Assembly: GCA_949318235.1 (NCBI GenBank)
Contig: OX439132.1
Coordinates: forward strand, 24,135,430-24,199,429
Origin: Ecdyonurus torrentis
Lineage: Eukaryota; Arthropoda; Insecta; Ephemeroptera; Heptageniidae
Reading direction: 5' to 3'
DNA: 64,000 nucleotides
The translations under genes were made by a program, and so were the position numbers. How positions within the stretch are numbered: position 1 is the stretch's first letter; each line of letters opens with the position of its first letter. The notes beneath the pieces are model-generated. The model searched no databases. It was not told the origin of the DNA and worked only from the letters and a program-made list of their open reading frames with translations. Of this stretch, positions 1 through 16,034 are shown piece by piece.

Positions 1-1835
1 TTTATTTCGTTATAGCTTTGCTGCTGCTGCTACTTTTTTGTTCTGTAAAAATTGAATATATTATATGATAATATACAGTATACATACAGTATAGTGTATA
101 TATATATATATAAAAGTATAAATATAATACTGTTGTATAAAACATGAAACTTATACATATTTATGCACCCTCCTTAAAGCAAATTATTATGATAAGCGGG
201 AAAATTAAGACGGATATGTTTGTGCATTTTCATACTTAATTAAAGCTAAAAAATTGTTATCGTCTGGGGAAAAACTATAATGTAAGAAATTCATATGAAG
301 TTTTGTTTTGTTTTTAATTTTTTACGTTGGGTGAAAATCATAATATATGATGATCATAGTTTCATAGAAAATGCAAACAATATTTTCAGTTCCACTACAC
401 TATATATACAAAAATATTATTAATAATAATACCTAATAAGTTATAAAGTTATGTTATCACTTATCACCTTAAAAATTTCATTTAGTGCTGTTCAGAAAAC
501 TTTATATCCCATATTAATCTGCATTATTTTGATCAAAAGTTATAGAAAGTATTGAATAAAATCTAACAATTTAATTTATGTTAGCAATGACCACAAAAGT
601 TAGCATAATTATATAATAAAATAACTATAACATGATTATTTGCATAAGACGATACGAAATACAGAACATGCATTCAACCTATGGGACTTAAACACTGAAC
701 TTGAGCGAAGATTCTCCTCCCGAGTTGCCAGTATGCAATGTGGTGATAACTCAGCAATTATATATTTTCTGCATGACATGATCAAATTGACTTATGACTC
801 CCTTGTTCACCACATGTGGCTTATACACCCATATTATATTATAGTGTATCGTATAAACAATCATTATTTCATTTCAAACTGTATATTTCACGCCAAAACA
901 AAGTGAATAAATAATCATTGTGCAATTCCGCGAATTAAAGTGCAATAAACTCACCTATTATAACTATAGTATACATACATTTACTGTTTAGTTATTTACA
1001 TAGATATTAATTAAATTAATAACAAACTAACTGCTAGAAATGCAGGCTATTGACTTTTTAATTAACTTTTATTATGATAAATAATTAGGGATTGATATTT
1101 ATTGATTTATTTTTGTTAACCAAAAACAGGCTTACGCCCAATACATGGTGGTACCATATAGTATATTATTTATACTATGGTGATACACACAGTCTGTGTG
1201 CACAGTACATAAAATCATAATTAAAAAATTAATTATAGTCTAAAACATAAAATTTTAAGAGTAATTATATATACAGTACAATTAAATTATTTAATTTTAC
1301 TTGAAGGCCATATATTAATTATTTTGTTTTAGCCCGTAAAAATGAATTAACATAAATAAGAATGAATTAAAATTGCAATGGAAAGTAATATAATACTCTA
1401 ATAGTTAACTACTTTTATTGGGCAAAATCAAGCATACAACATGTCAATTTAACCCACTGTTTAACAGAGTATGCATGCAGTCAATTACGATTATGATTTA
1501 ATAGCATAGACACCGCTTTAAAAAAAAAACAGTTTATAAAGAGTTTTACTATATAAATACATTGATTACATAATTGTTCATTTAATTACAATAAATTTTA
1601 ATTAAGTGTTAAAATCAATTTATATAATACTGATAATATCATTTGAAAGTTTTTAATGTTATATTATATAAAAAATTATAATAAAAGAGAATATTTATTT
1701 ATAAATAACTGTAGCTATATCATTGCAATAATAATTATTATTATAATAATTAATTTTTAATTTAACTCATTAATCTTGTATGATCAGAAATTCTGCAGTA
1801 ATCAATCCTATATTATTATTATATTTAATATATAT
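1..1835. other. AT-rich noncoding stretch with one weak ORF
   Basis: Mostly AT-rich sequence without splice-supported exons. A more balanced patch at about 650-820 (plus) reads through as an open frame to 906 containing FNLWDLNTELERRFSSRVAS. No ATG, family match or clear splice donor supports it. Nothing else is recognised. Confidence 0.5.
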
Positions 1836-1852
1836 ATTCGGATGTGCAGTAT

Positions 1853-1896
<44 letters not shown>

Positions 1897-3091
1897 GGTG
1901 TCTATAAAGTCCTTGAGGGTGTTTAATAAAAGACATAAGACTTAACATAAAATAAACTTTTTATACATCAAATTAAAGCTTAGATTTTTACAATTTTGAA
2001 GAGATAAACGGTTTTAAAATCAAATAATTATTAACTTTTTTATAGGAAAAAAAAGCAAAAAGTTAGGTTTTGTCAAAAAAAAATTTTGCTTTTTTACGTT
2101 TTTTTTTTTTTTTTTTTTTTGAAACCTTGCAATATGGTATGTTTACGTGGGCATGGTTTGTTGCACGACAGACTTCCAGATGAACCCCTAGCTTGCGCCA
2201 CACATTATGGAGCATTTTCGGTGTGATGGACTGGATGGCGGCGGTGATATCCTCTGCTTCAGCTTTAGCACGTAGCACGTCAGTCACTGGTGTTTTTGAA
2301 ATCGTAATCCTTGAGGTATCCCCTTAGGAATAAAATCTGAGGGAAGGGGGGGGGCTGAGGTTAGGTAATATTGCGGCCTATGCCATAGGTCCATCTCGAA
2401 AAAGCCAGTTTGCTGGAATAGTGGGGTCATGATCTCATCTTCGAACAAAAACAGTGATCCACCACATTGGGCACATAATGTCAGACACGCTGAATAAAAA
2501 AATTCCAGGTAGATGGCTTTGTCGAGATGGACCTATGGCATGGGCCGCAATATCACCTAACCTCAGCCCCCCCCCCCCCCCTTCCCTCAGATTTTTTTCC
2601 TCTGGGGCTACGTCAAGGATTACGATTTCAAAAACACCAGTGACAGACGTGCTACGTGCTAAAGCAGAGGATATCACCGCCGCCATCCAGTCCATCACAC
2701 CGAAAATGCTCCAGTCCATAATGTGTGGCGCAAGCTAGGGGTTCATCTGGAAGTCTGTCGAGCAACAAACCATGCCCACGTACAGATACCATATTGCAAG
2801 GTTTCAAAAAAAAAAAAAAAAAAAAAAAAAAAATCGTAAAACAGCATTTTTTTTTTTTTTTTTTTTTTGACAAAACCTAACTTTTTGCTTTTTCTCCTGT
2901 AAAAGAGTTAATAATTATTTGATTTTAAAACCGTTTAGTTTTCCGAAATTGTAAAAATCTAAGCTTTAATTTGATGTATAAAAAGTTTATTTTATGTTAA
3001 GCCTTATGTCTTTTATTAACGCCTAAACACCCTCAAGGACTTTATAGACACCCTGTATATATATATATATTGGAATACTGCACATCCGAAT
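1836..3091. repeat. Large inverted repeat including a palindromic mariner relic and its flanks
   Basis: The two arms read as reverse complements over about 600 bp each, with a short unpaired centre near 2450-2500. The arms include the mariner ends at 1894 and 3055 and also 20-plus bases outside them, including GGATGTGCAGTATTCC on the left and its complement at 3071-3086. Arms differ by small indels and homopolymer length. The symmetry beyond the transposon suggests an inverted duplication of a 3' transposon end with flanking DNA, or an outer element whose ends are these flanks. Confidence 0.75.
1894..3055. mobile_element. Palindromic mariner/Tc1-like relic, two transposase C-termini tail-outward
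   Basis: Ends CAGGGTGTCTATAAAGTCC and its complement are bounded by TA, the mariner target. Each arm encodes, towards its end, the C-terminus of a mariner-type DDE transposase: minus strand 2100-2287 gives ITPKMLHNVWRKL and EVCRATNHAHV; plus strand about 2550-2800 gives ITAAIQSITPKML and a frameshifted DFFLWGYVKD-like block. The N-terminal DNA-binding part is absent. Frameshifts and stops make it inactive. Confidence 0.8.
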
Positions 3092-5139
3092 ATTATTATT
3101 ACCCCCTGCTCTCCCCTTTTTCTTATATAATAATATATATTGAATCAAAGAAGGTATAGTAATGTCCAGAAGGGTCGAGGTTTCCTCTTCGATCCCATGC
3201 GGGTGACGTGTGAAGGGAGAGAAGAGTGATACACAATCTATGTCAATAACTAAATCAAGGGTCCAGGGCTGATGCATGATATATACGAGTATTAAAAAGC
3301 AAAGTTTATATTGGTTTAGAAAAAAAAAATACTTATTGGTTCCATGACGCTTATCAGTTAATGATAACACACACCATACTAACTTTTTTGATTGCTAAAA
3401 AAATATATTAATATATGTATTATATATTTTTTAATGTGACCATGGGCTACTTCTGTCACGTCACGTTCTCATAAAAAGCAAAAGCGTAAATAGCAGACAG
3501 GTTTCCGGTATAGTATTTAAAACCTTTTGTTTCGCCGTATGTATATAACGTTATAGGAATACGAAATTATAATAACAAACATTTTTATCATGAAATCTGA
3601 TTTCCAATTTATGTATTTTTCAGTAATTTAATTAAATAATAAATTTAATTAAATAATTATTAAAAGAAATTTTGAAGATTCGTAACATTAGATCAACATA
3701 ATATAATAAATTAATTGTTTCCTTACTCTCCATATATTATATAGTTATGAAAGTTATTAGTTATGTTATATATTATATTATTAACTTATTTATTTGAGTG
3801 AGAAACCTTACAAATTTGTTTAAACGCGTTAAACATAAAAGCGCATATTATACTTATAATTTGTTGCTGTGGTTTGGCTATATGCTATAATTGTGTTTAA
3901 GTCTTTTTAAAAGAAGCCTCAAAAAAAAATTCAGGCTTTAGGCTATTTATTTAGTAATATAACATGACTTGGAAAAAAGAATTTAATTTTACAACTGAAC
4001 CAAATATATAAATAATCCTATAATTACTATGCATACATAATATTTATTTTCAGCTGATGACGATATTTAAATTTGTGTTAATAATATTAGATAACGTGTC
4101 ACAATAACCTTTTGACTTGGCTCAAATGTCTACTATGTTATTTACAAATAAATTGTTCACTATAAGATCAAATTTCATAAAAGCTATCAAGAATATGAAT
4201 ATTCACTGCGAATTCCATGACAATTACGTCATGAAAACAGAATGACAAATAAATATTCTTTTAGCATAAATTTCTCAACTTTTGCTCACTTATCACTTTA
4301 ATGTCAACTCATTGAGCAATAAATTTAGAATATATATAAAGAATTATTTACAGCCATTACATCAACATCAGACAATGAGATTTATAAATTTTTATGATTT
4401 TATTTTACGTTTTTTTAAAGTTGGAATCCGCCGACTTTGTTCTTCTATTCTGCAGTTTGTTTGTTTGTTTTTTGTTTTTTATGTAGATTTTGACATTTTT
4501 GCTTTATAGTTGCTTGCTAAATTTTTAATTTTCTGGAGGTTATTTTTCTTCGCATTTAGTAAATGTTCAGATGGTTCAGATACATTTACATCTATACCAT
4601 GGTGTTTGAGACTTTTTTTTAAAATTCAATAATTTTAAAATGCATAAGAACTTAAAAATAAAACGCAGCACAGAATTTAGACACGTTCAAAATAAGCGTT
4701 TCTCAATCTGATCTATCAGTCATATTTTTATGTAAGGATAATGATCTATGATAAGCAGTTCATGTTTTATACGGAAGTTATATTACCTGTTGCAACAGTT
4801 TTCAATTTTACATTTCACTTTCATATATATAAATATATTCTTTCTTATCAATGAGTAAACTACTCACTTTTTAGGCGATTATTTTCCTTTCTTCCGTAAA
4901 ACAAAAAAGAAAAAGAATGATACGTTTCTTTTTTAACAGCAGTATAAAACAATCTATGTATAATAATATACATAAAATATTTAAAGAGCATGGTTTATTA
5001 TAAATTACTGTTTATGAAAATTAATCTACAATATAAATTACATAAGAAAATGAAATTTGAAGTACTTCTTTAATATTATTACAGTGTTTATAGAAACGTG
5101 ATAGGTAATATTATCAGTAACTATAGTTATCAAAATTTT
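3092..5139. other. AT-rich noncoding stretch
   Basis: No coding or splice-supported signal is seen. A short GC-richer patch near 3150-3270 contains TTCGATCCC but no convincing tRNA or SINE structure. Confidence 0.5.
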
Positions 5140-5400
5140 TGGTGCATTACGTGACGTCACGAGTGCGTGGTGTCCGCGTGACTATGTAGCATGCTGGCGG
5201 CTCAAGGCTCCTTTGCCCTAGGTCGTGAGTGGAGAACACCGAGCCGTGCCGGGTAGAGCTGTGTACGTTAGTTTCGGCTTTGCCACTCATGGCTACCACC
5301 CAAAAGGACCAAAACCTTAGACACCAAATAGATGCACCAAACCAGACGATACTTCAATCGAATTGTCTGGCTCGACGCATTTATACTGCGCCAGACTAGA
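5140..5400 (+). promoter_or_regulatory. GC-richer, CRE-containing patch with short ORF (candidate promoter/first exon)
   Basis: A 260-bp patch with balanced composition in an AT desert begins with the CRE octamer TGACGTCA (5152-5159). An ORF of 36 codons starts at 5289 (MATTQKDQNLRHQ...) and ends at 5399. There is no recognised family or clear donor. It could be a promoter with first exon, or an old repeat fragment. Confidence 0.25.
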
Positions 5401-5470
5401 TATAATAAAATAGTTAAGTGCCATATACATAAGCATATTATGTGTCTATAATTATAACATAAAAGTATAT

Positions 5471-7494
<2,024 letters not shown>

Positions 7495-7583
7495 TAGGGT
7501 GTGTACGCATGACGTCATTCTGGGTGTTTTTCGATCTTGAGCAGTGAATAACATTGCTCAGCGTAAGACAAACGTAGTTTTTG

Positions 7584-7614
<31 letters not shown>

Positions 7615-7821
7615 GTTGGAAAATTAGCTATTTTTTGGTCATTATTATTTTTCTTGCATGCTTGAGGTACTAATTCAATCTGTTAACAGTATCACTGCTC
7701 TCAAAAAAAGTGCGAAGTATTTTTAAACTGGCAAAATGTGCCATTTTCCTATACTGGCCAATGTTATTTAGTACTCACGTATGACGTCGACTATAATCAG
7801 ACTTTAAATGAAACCACCCTA
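7495..7821. mobile_element. TAGGGTG MITE, copy 1
   Basis: Ends read TAGGGTG and CACCCTA. The left end continues GTACGCATGACGTCAT and the right end contains TATGACGTCGAC. The interior shares GTATTTTTAAACTGGCAAAA and AACATTGCTCAGC with 27958-28228. It has no coding capacity. The superfamily is uncertain; ends flanked by TA would fit Tc1/mariner. Confidence 0.6.
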
Positions 7822-9922
7822 TTGGCATGGAAGTTTTAGTAAGCAACTAGGAGAATGTGATCTTTGGTGATACAAGGAATAAAAATGTTTATTAATAGAT
7901 AATTTATTCCATAAAAATATGAAATAGAAAAAATTTATTTAGTTTTTTTTTAGTCACAAACAAGGCTAATTACACTGGAAATAAATATAAAATTTGCAAT
8001 ACATAATATAAAAATAAGCAATAAAAAATGTATAATTTTATCAATTTATCTATATATCAAAATATAGTATGTAGTTCCAACTTTCAAAAACATAAATTAT
8101 ATACACTTTTTTTTTAATTCCTATTATAATATAATATAGTGAAAAGGGTACGAAAATAAATATTCTTCAACTTATAATTTATGAAGAGAGGAAAAGAAAA
8201 ATGATAAGATAGAAAAGTTTTTTTTTTTTCTTGTACTGTTTGCGAGTGGTGATAAAAAATTGAAGGTGAATTATTTTACATGATTGCAGTTTTGTTCGAG
8301 GGTCGGTTATAAACTTCACTTGCAGGTGTGTGCAGGTGTTGTATACTTGCAGTGTTCTCTAGCTGGCTTGCATTTATTTAGTAATAAAACTGTCAGCTGT
8401 TTCTGCAACATATACATATAACCATGAGTTACTAAACTGCAATGTCACTGCCTTTTTTTTTTATTATTATTATCAAAACAAAAAATTACTACATGAAAAG
8501 TGTTAATTGTTGTGAACCATATTTGGTTCACAATTTTTTAACAATAATGATTTTTTTTTTTTTTTTTAAGTTTTAAATGAAACTTATTATTTTTTTCTCA
8601 TTCCTGTGTCGTTATTGTATTTATCAAAATATATGTCAGTTATAAAATTTTCAACTTGCAAATTCTTTAAGCATTTCCGAGCTAACTCAGATTGCATAAA
8701 ATGATAATAGTATAAACAACTCAAGAAATTATTTATCTTGTTTTTTTCATTTCCTATTGCCAATATTATAATTGCTTATGTGGATATTTTGACAATTTTG
8801 AATGATAGAGCTATAGAAGATTAACAAAAAATGAAACTGCTAACGTTTTGTCGCCAAAATTTTTGACCCATAATAATTTAATTAATTTATACTAGCTAAA
8901 TAGTGCTTTACAATTACGACAAAAAGAAAATAATAATGAAAAACATGGCTGTTCTTTTCTTGGCGCACAATTCACATAAAATAAAAATTACATAACAAAA
9001 AAAGTTTTTATTTTTATAATTCTATAAATAAAAGTGAAGTTTATAGTACGTTAAGTTTAAACGACATGAAACGAACAAAGTTTTCTCATCAAAGTAAAAT
9101 AAGTGAAAGTGACAATTTTTCATGTAATTGTCACCTAAGTGGTTGGCGATGAACAAATTAAATTAAATTTTATAGAAGCACATGTTATAACTGGCATGCA
9201 TGATATACATACCATATAATATTATATATATACAACTTTATCCCGTTGTTATGTGCTATAGGTATACCACAAAGCTGTATTGTGATATTTATAGATAGAA
9301 TGCATATACTTGCAATAATGCAGTTGCAACGTATATATAGTCACGTGACTAGATTTTCATTCATTTACTCACAAGTTCCACCTTTCATTCATTATAATAA
9401 ATACATCGATGTTCAACGTATAACCTGTATAATATAAATACAATATTATATGCTTGCAATGTGAATGGGCTAATTATTAACATTTTACTCATTTTATACA
9501 GTATTTTCATATTATTCTACAATGAATTTTTAAAACATAATTGTAGTGATTACATTTTTTTCTTTTGTTAAAATTGGCACAAAATTGTCAAAACGGTGCA
9601 ATGTCCATGTAGTCCTTTAAAATTAGCATTATTTTTTTCCCTCTCCTTTTAATTTTAACTATTTCATAACTGTTTTTATACAGTATTGTGTTTATTTTAC
9701 TATATTCGAAATTAATATAATTTGATAATAATATTTATTTTGATGTCAGTGCAAACACTTTTAACATGATTTTTTTAATGCTGTATTTATTTAGATTTCA
9801 ATAAAAAATATATTTGCTTAAGTATTATTGTATTATTACGTTAATAGCATTTATTATTATTTCTTTAAATTTGATGGCCACTTTTTAATATGTATTTTAT
9901 TATTTTTATCAATTTATTTTGT

Positions 9923-9925
<3 letters not shown>

Positions 9926-9965
<40 letters not shown>
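9926..9965. repeat. (TC)n microsatellite
   Basis: A clean TC tract of about 40 bp. Confidence 0.95.
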
Positions 9966-9969
<4 letters not shown>

Positions 9970-10284
9970 TGTCACAGTGATTATTTCAAACTAAATAGTC
10001 ACTTCTTCGTTAAAAGAGTTTTTTAAAGACAAATTATTCAAGAGTTGCATTTCAATTCAATTAGAGGTATAAACGGGTATAATTCTCATAATTAATTACA
10101 ATTAACATAAATTAGCATTTCAGTTACAGACAACCGATGTACTATAATGTATAATTGCCCGGTGTTTGATAGTTGCGTCTGCCAAGAAGTCTCATTGAAT
10201 AAGAAGGAAAAAGGATTTGCATGAGCAATCACCATAACTCTTATAACTTTATTATTACATAACATTCAAAGCCTCACACGATAC

Positions 10285-10287
<3 letters not shown>

Positions 10288-10379
<92 letters not shown>
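10288..10379. repeat. (GA)n microsatellite
   Basis: A 92-bp GA tract; the opposite-strand Ser-Leu ORF is a by-product. Confidence 0.97.
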
Positions 10380-10383
<4 letters not shown>

Positions 10384-12506
10384 GTTAATATGGTAATTGT
10401 TTAGTACTATCATAGTATATAGTAAATACATATATGTATTTATACTATACAAATAAATATAAATAAATAAATATATTCGTAATTATACAGCCTATAAAAC
10501 TACATAATCTCTCTCTCTCTCTCCACAACTAACAGACATGAAATAAATTATATAATAGCTTTGAAAAAATCCCCTCCCTAACTAGGACAGATAAATTAGT
10601 CTCGAGTAATTTTTTTTACAGTAGAAGCTCAGCTAGATAAATGTAAATAATTTAAAGTTCTTTCAATTTATGAAATTTTAATTTATGCAGTTTTAAGAGT
10701 GTATGTGAAAAAAAAAAAAAAAATCATAGCTAATTTTAAAACATGCAGATGTGGCAAATAAAGAACTGTTTATTTCCCACAAAGTTAAAATTGTCTGAGA
10801 TTGCTCGTGTTTATACTTCTCATATTATAATATGGTCTTTGGCTATCCACGTGTAATACAATATACATACAATGTCCGTAAATAGTGTAAAAAAAAAATC
10901 AAAAAATTTTCAACATTTAATTTACAACCCATGCATGCACTTAAAAAGAAATCAAATATTTTGAAAAAAGGTTTGCAAAAATAGTAAAAAAAAAAAAAAA
11001 AAGTAACTGTAAACTTAGCTAATAAGGGTAAATAAAATACTATATTAACCCTGAGGTACAAAAAATGTCATAAAAAATGCCACGAGGTCAGATGTCGTAA
11101 ACAGAAAATTGCAGCCGTTACTTTTCACCCACGCTCAATGAAACCCTCAATAAATTACGCACATTTACAACAGCAGAAAAAAAAAAAAAAAAAAAAAAAA
11201 AAAAACATATCTACAATGGGCCTTGAGCATAGATTGCCCAAACATGTTACTCATAAAAATGGAAGTCATATGCAATCAAGCAAGCGCAAGCAAAAGCTAA
11301 ACAAACAACATGTGTGAAGGGGTAGCAAAAGTAGTGACACCAACAGCAAAGCGGATGCACACAGACGAGAGCGAGTTTATTGCACTCGACGGGATGACCG
11401 TTTTATCTGAAAATAAAAGGAAAAGAAGCACTTACAGAGGCGAACAAGAAAATTATATTTGTACGTGGGCTTAACAATACAACAAAACAGTCAAGAAGCT
11501 AAAAAAATGTATAATTTTCAATATAAATTTAGCTTTTCACCCCATAGTGAGATAGAGCAATTTTACTTTTTTTCTCCCCAATGATGTAACGTAAAAAAAA
11601 AAAAAAAAAAAACTTGAAACTTTTATTTTACATTACCAAGCTCTAGAGCTTCTCAATACAGAGCTGCCTATCCTGTCTGTTTAGCCATATTTTTCACTAC
11701 AATTAACCGTAAACCATTATAATATAAATACGACTTTCGGAGATATTTGCTGTATTAGGGCGTAATATTATTAATATATTAATAATATATATAATATATT
11801 ATTAATAGGCCTATAATATTATATAGAACTAAAATATAAAAAAAAAGAAGAAGAAAAAAGTAATGTATGTATTTGGATATTATTTTATATAATAATGCAT
11901 GATGAAAATGCCACCCGAAGTGGGGTGGGGGGCTTAAAACGCCAAAGAAATGGCGTGTGCGCTACAGCGATCCCTGACCTACACTATGCAACTTACTATT
12001 GTGTGCGAATTTCACGCTAGCAAATTTAAAGAGCCGCAGCGCTGTGCAAACATTGTTACTATAACGTCTAGCTTGACAATACAAACATTGATTTTTGAAT
12101 GAACCTGAGTCACAGGTAAAAAAAGAAGGTAATTTATCTTCAATAACATACACTGCAACTGCATCAATTACAAAAATATGCAAATGAAGAAAATGCACTA
12201 ATGAAAGACTTCATTTTGATCATTCATACATTAACATCATAAATGTTATTTATTTTTTAGGTTTATTTTTTATGGTTGGTAAAACTGTGACGCAAGTCGG
12301 GGTTGGTAAAATAAGTTCAATGACCGACCCCCTTCATTTCAGGGTCCCGCGTAGCAGCCGCTGATTCCCCTCTCTCGCCCGCGCCCTCCCCTATTATCTT
12401 AAACCATGGCCTACCACACTGTGTGCAAGTCCCCTCCCCCCCACAACCCCCCGCCTAAATATCACAAAAAAATGCTTCCATAATTTCCAAATAATTCAAA
12501 ATGTTC

Positions 12507-12607
<101 letters not shown>

Positions 12608-13349
12608 CCATTCATTTTTCAAGGCAATGAAATCTATTCTGCAGAGACTTGCACAGTATCTATGTCGAACCATCACAAAGCTCTAAATATTTTACTTCGT
12701 CCTTTGATATTAAAGCAATAAACATTTGGGAATGAATTAATCTTAATATTTTAAACACCATAATACTCCTTTGGAATATTATCTAAATATTTTGAACTGG
12801 CAGTTCAATCTAAATCAACGACTAATAATAATAATATTTCATAAATAAAATATTATGATATGAAATCATAATTATCAAGTCCTGAATATGTATATTTCAG
12901 ATTCTATATAATATAAGTAATTTGAGATTTTTTTTTTAAATTAATTTATTTTTATTATACTGCTTGCTTTTTAGTGCTTGCTTCTTGCTTCTATTGCTAT
13001 TTGTGCATTATATAGTTGAATAACACTGATTATGTAACACTATATAATGTCACTAATTGATTATTCACCACAACGCATATGCGTTGTAAAATATATAAAA
13101 ATATGAAATCAATTAAAAAATATGCAATCCACTCAAAAAACAAAATATATAAAAATGACTATTTTATAGTTTTCATCATAAATGAACAAGAGCATAATAT
13201 TTATCTAATTATTCATTTCTTGATTGATTATTTTTATTATTATTATGAGTTTTTTCTTCTTCTATAACACCAACATACTTGATTCAAGGTGAAGGGGAGA
13301 ATAATTCAGTACCAATTATGTCAGAAACTGCAGGTGGTATATAGAGGGG

Positions 13350-13475
13350 TCACAAACTAAGCATTTTGCGCACGATGTTAGCTGTACCAAGAACTGCAGC
13401 TTTCTGCATGACACGTAAATGCCTGTCCTCGAGGCTTAAATTTTCTCTTGCTTTTAACCAATCTTTGCTAACCAG
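13350..13475 (-). pseudogene. Short balanced-composition ORF, possible retroelement C-terminus
   Basis: The minus-strand frame ends with GLVSKDWLKARENLSLEDRH and then VMQKAAVLGTANIVRKMLSL before a stop. Composition and helix-like spacing differ from the AT-rich flanks. It has the look of a retroelement polyprotein end, but I cannot name the family. There is no start or splice support. Confidence 0.22.
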
Positions 13476-14769
13476 ACCATTCACAGAAATTATTATTATT
13501 ATTGAGTACGTACTTATACGTAGGCTTTTGAGCGGAAACAATAAAAATTACTCTAGTCAATATATATTACAAGTAAAATACTAAGAATTAAAATGTGAAA
13601 TAAATCTTTTGTAGAAATAAAGTAAACTTTTTAATTGGGGAACAACAGGTATTAAGGTATAAGTATAGTATATTAACGTAATTTTTATAGAATATATACA
13701 ATTTATACACGAAATTTCAGTTCATGGACACGATTCTTCCTAATTATTTTAGTATAAGATGAAAATATATTGCATTCAAACAAAATAAATATTTGTTTAA
13801 CTCTCTCAATTCAAAAGAAAGGAAAGAAGTCATGAAAATATTTGGCCACGTCTCGTAATGTCCATCCCAGACACCAAAGTGTCCAGACATAAACAAACAT
13901 GATAAAATATAATATATATTATATATATGCAATTTTTTGTAAAAGTTTTCGCTCATCATGTTTACGACTGTCACGCCTATTTACTCTCTTTTATTTCTTT
14001 ATTTTCCCCTCATATGAAATTAAATTTTGAGTTTTGAAGTTGTTATAATACCATAGCATTATCCCATTCTAAACCATATATTATTACGCAATCGGCAATA
14101 CGCATGTTAAATATGTTTTTGGGATTTTTTTTTATTATTTTTTTATTATTATTATTATTATTGCAACGAGAACTCCTATAAGTATTAGCATTGAATTTAG
14201 AGTGTATTCTAATGGTTTGAGTGTTCGGTAAACGCGGTTGTATCTTGAAATCCAATTTTTATTAAGTTTTAAAATTATACCCTTTTATAACTTTGGAAAA
14301 AAAAAAAAAAAAAAAAAAAAAAAAGAATTTACAATATAATGTTATTATATTGGCTAATGTTAAATATTAGTAAAAATGAATTTTAGACCATTTAAATTTT
14401 TGAACAAAAGTGGCGTAATAGTATTCTCTAATGCATGCAGTTGAGTAATTGAATGGAGATAATTTTTTATAAGAAAATTATAACACAATTAAAAAAAAAA
14501 AATTTGTTTAGGTTAAATATTAAGGCATAATTTATAGTAGCTATAATTTGATCTTATTAAATAATTCATGAAAAATAATTTAAATTATAAACAAACACTG
14601 CATATTCTTTTAATGTAATACAAAAGCAAGATTAATGCAAACCGTATTATAAAAATATATGTATTTACTTGAAGAAACTTGAAAAAGTTTGAGTACATTT
14701 TTCTTGGAAACATACGTATATTATTTTTTATTAGCATATCTGATTTCCTCTGTCCACAAATAAAACCAA

Positions 14770-14801
<32 letters not shown>

Positions 14802-15960
14802 GCTTGATAGCTTTGGATGAATGGTAATATTGCATATCAACACGCGACTTCACATGAATAATACAAACATCAAAGTAACAAGTTTATATCCAATTCAGCT
14901 ACATTACACATTCCGGATCATAAAACATAACAAACTTATTTTTTCTTATACATTTTCCATTGTATTTTTAAATAATATTCGTGATATGGTGCACTTTATT
15001 TATCAACATTATATATATATAATAAAAATGACAGAATCAATTTTTAGAAATGCAAAAAAAGTTTTATTATATCCATTCATTTCATTCCTCCCCCTCCTTT
15101 TTTTTAATAGAACACATAAATTTAAGTAAAAGAATACATTTAAAAATCATAATAAAGTTCTTATAACATTATATATCTTGTTGTATATTTTAGACTATAT
15201 AATCATGAAATATTATTATATGTATTTTCTCTGTCATTTTTTATAATATATTTATAAAAATTATATTTGTATTTTATTTCAAATAAGATACATTCATCTT
15301 GTTTTGCTATAGGTAAAATAGTGTTATCACTATACATTATGTTATATTTTGCTATATTATTCTGTCTCTTCTCGCTTTAAAAGCTCCTTGTTATCGATTT
15401 TGTCTCGACGTTGGAGCAACGACCCGAGCGGGACGTGAACCCAAGCATTACACAGTCACAACAATGCGTCGATTCACCTCTCTCACCTCTATCTGCCTCT
15501 TTACTCTTCACTATGAGAGAACTTGTACCCAGGATGTTTTGGACTTTTTTTTTTTTTTTTTTTAGTTATTCATAATATATGATATTTTAATGAATTGGCA
15601 TCCTTATAACGGCTTTTGCATTTTCGAACAAATTTAAGAACAAATATAAATATAATTATATACTCATCCTAATATAACTTATCAATTTATCATCATGTAT
15701 AAAATTAAGTCCTATATAGCTATGGAATTTTTAATTTTAAGTATAATAATAACAAATTTTATTATGTGACGAGATGATACACTTATGATTATTTATACTG
15801 ATGTAACAAAAATAAGTATAAATAAATAAAAATTCTATAAATTTATGCTCGCAGTGAAATATTTACATGTGCAATAAATAAGATTGCATGCAATCTTTAA
15901 TTCAACTCGCTAATTTTCCAGGCAATCAAATGGATTACCATGGTATTACGTATAGAGCAA

Positions 15961-15961
<1 letters not shown>

Positions 15962-16033
<72 letters not shown>
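15962..16033. repeat. (AAC)n trinucleotide microsatellite
   Basis: 24 AAC units without interruption. Confidence 0.97.

Positions 16034-16034
<1 letters not shown>

Noticed and set aside
3150..3270. Possible tRNA-derived SINE around TTCGATCCC
   Set aside because: No A box at the right spacing and no cloverleaf pairing.
15405..15500. Possible minus-strand tRNA or tRNA-derived SINE (GGGTTCACGTCCCGCTCGGG)
   Set aside because: The B-box-like block matches only loosely, there is no convincing A box or cloverleaf, and no second copy was noticed.
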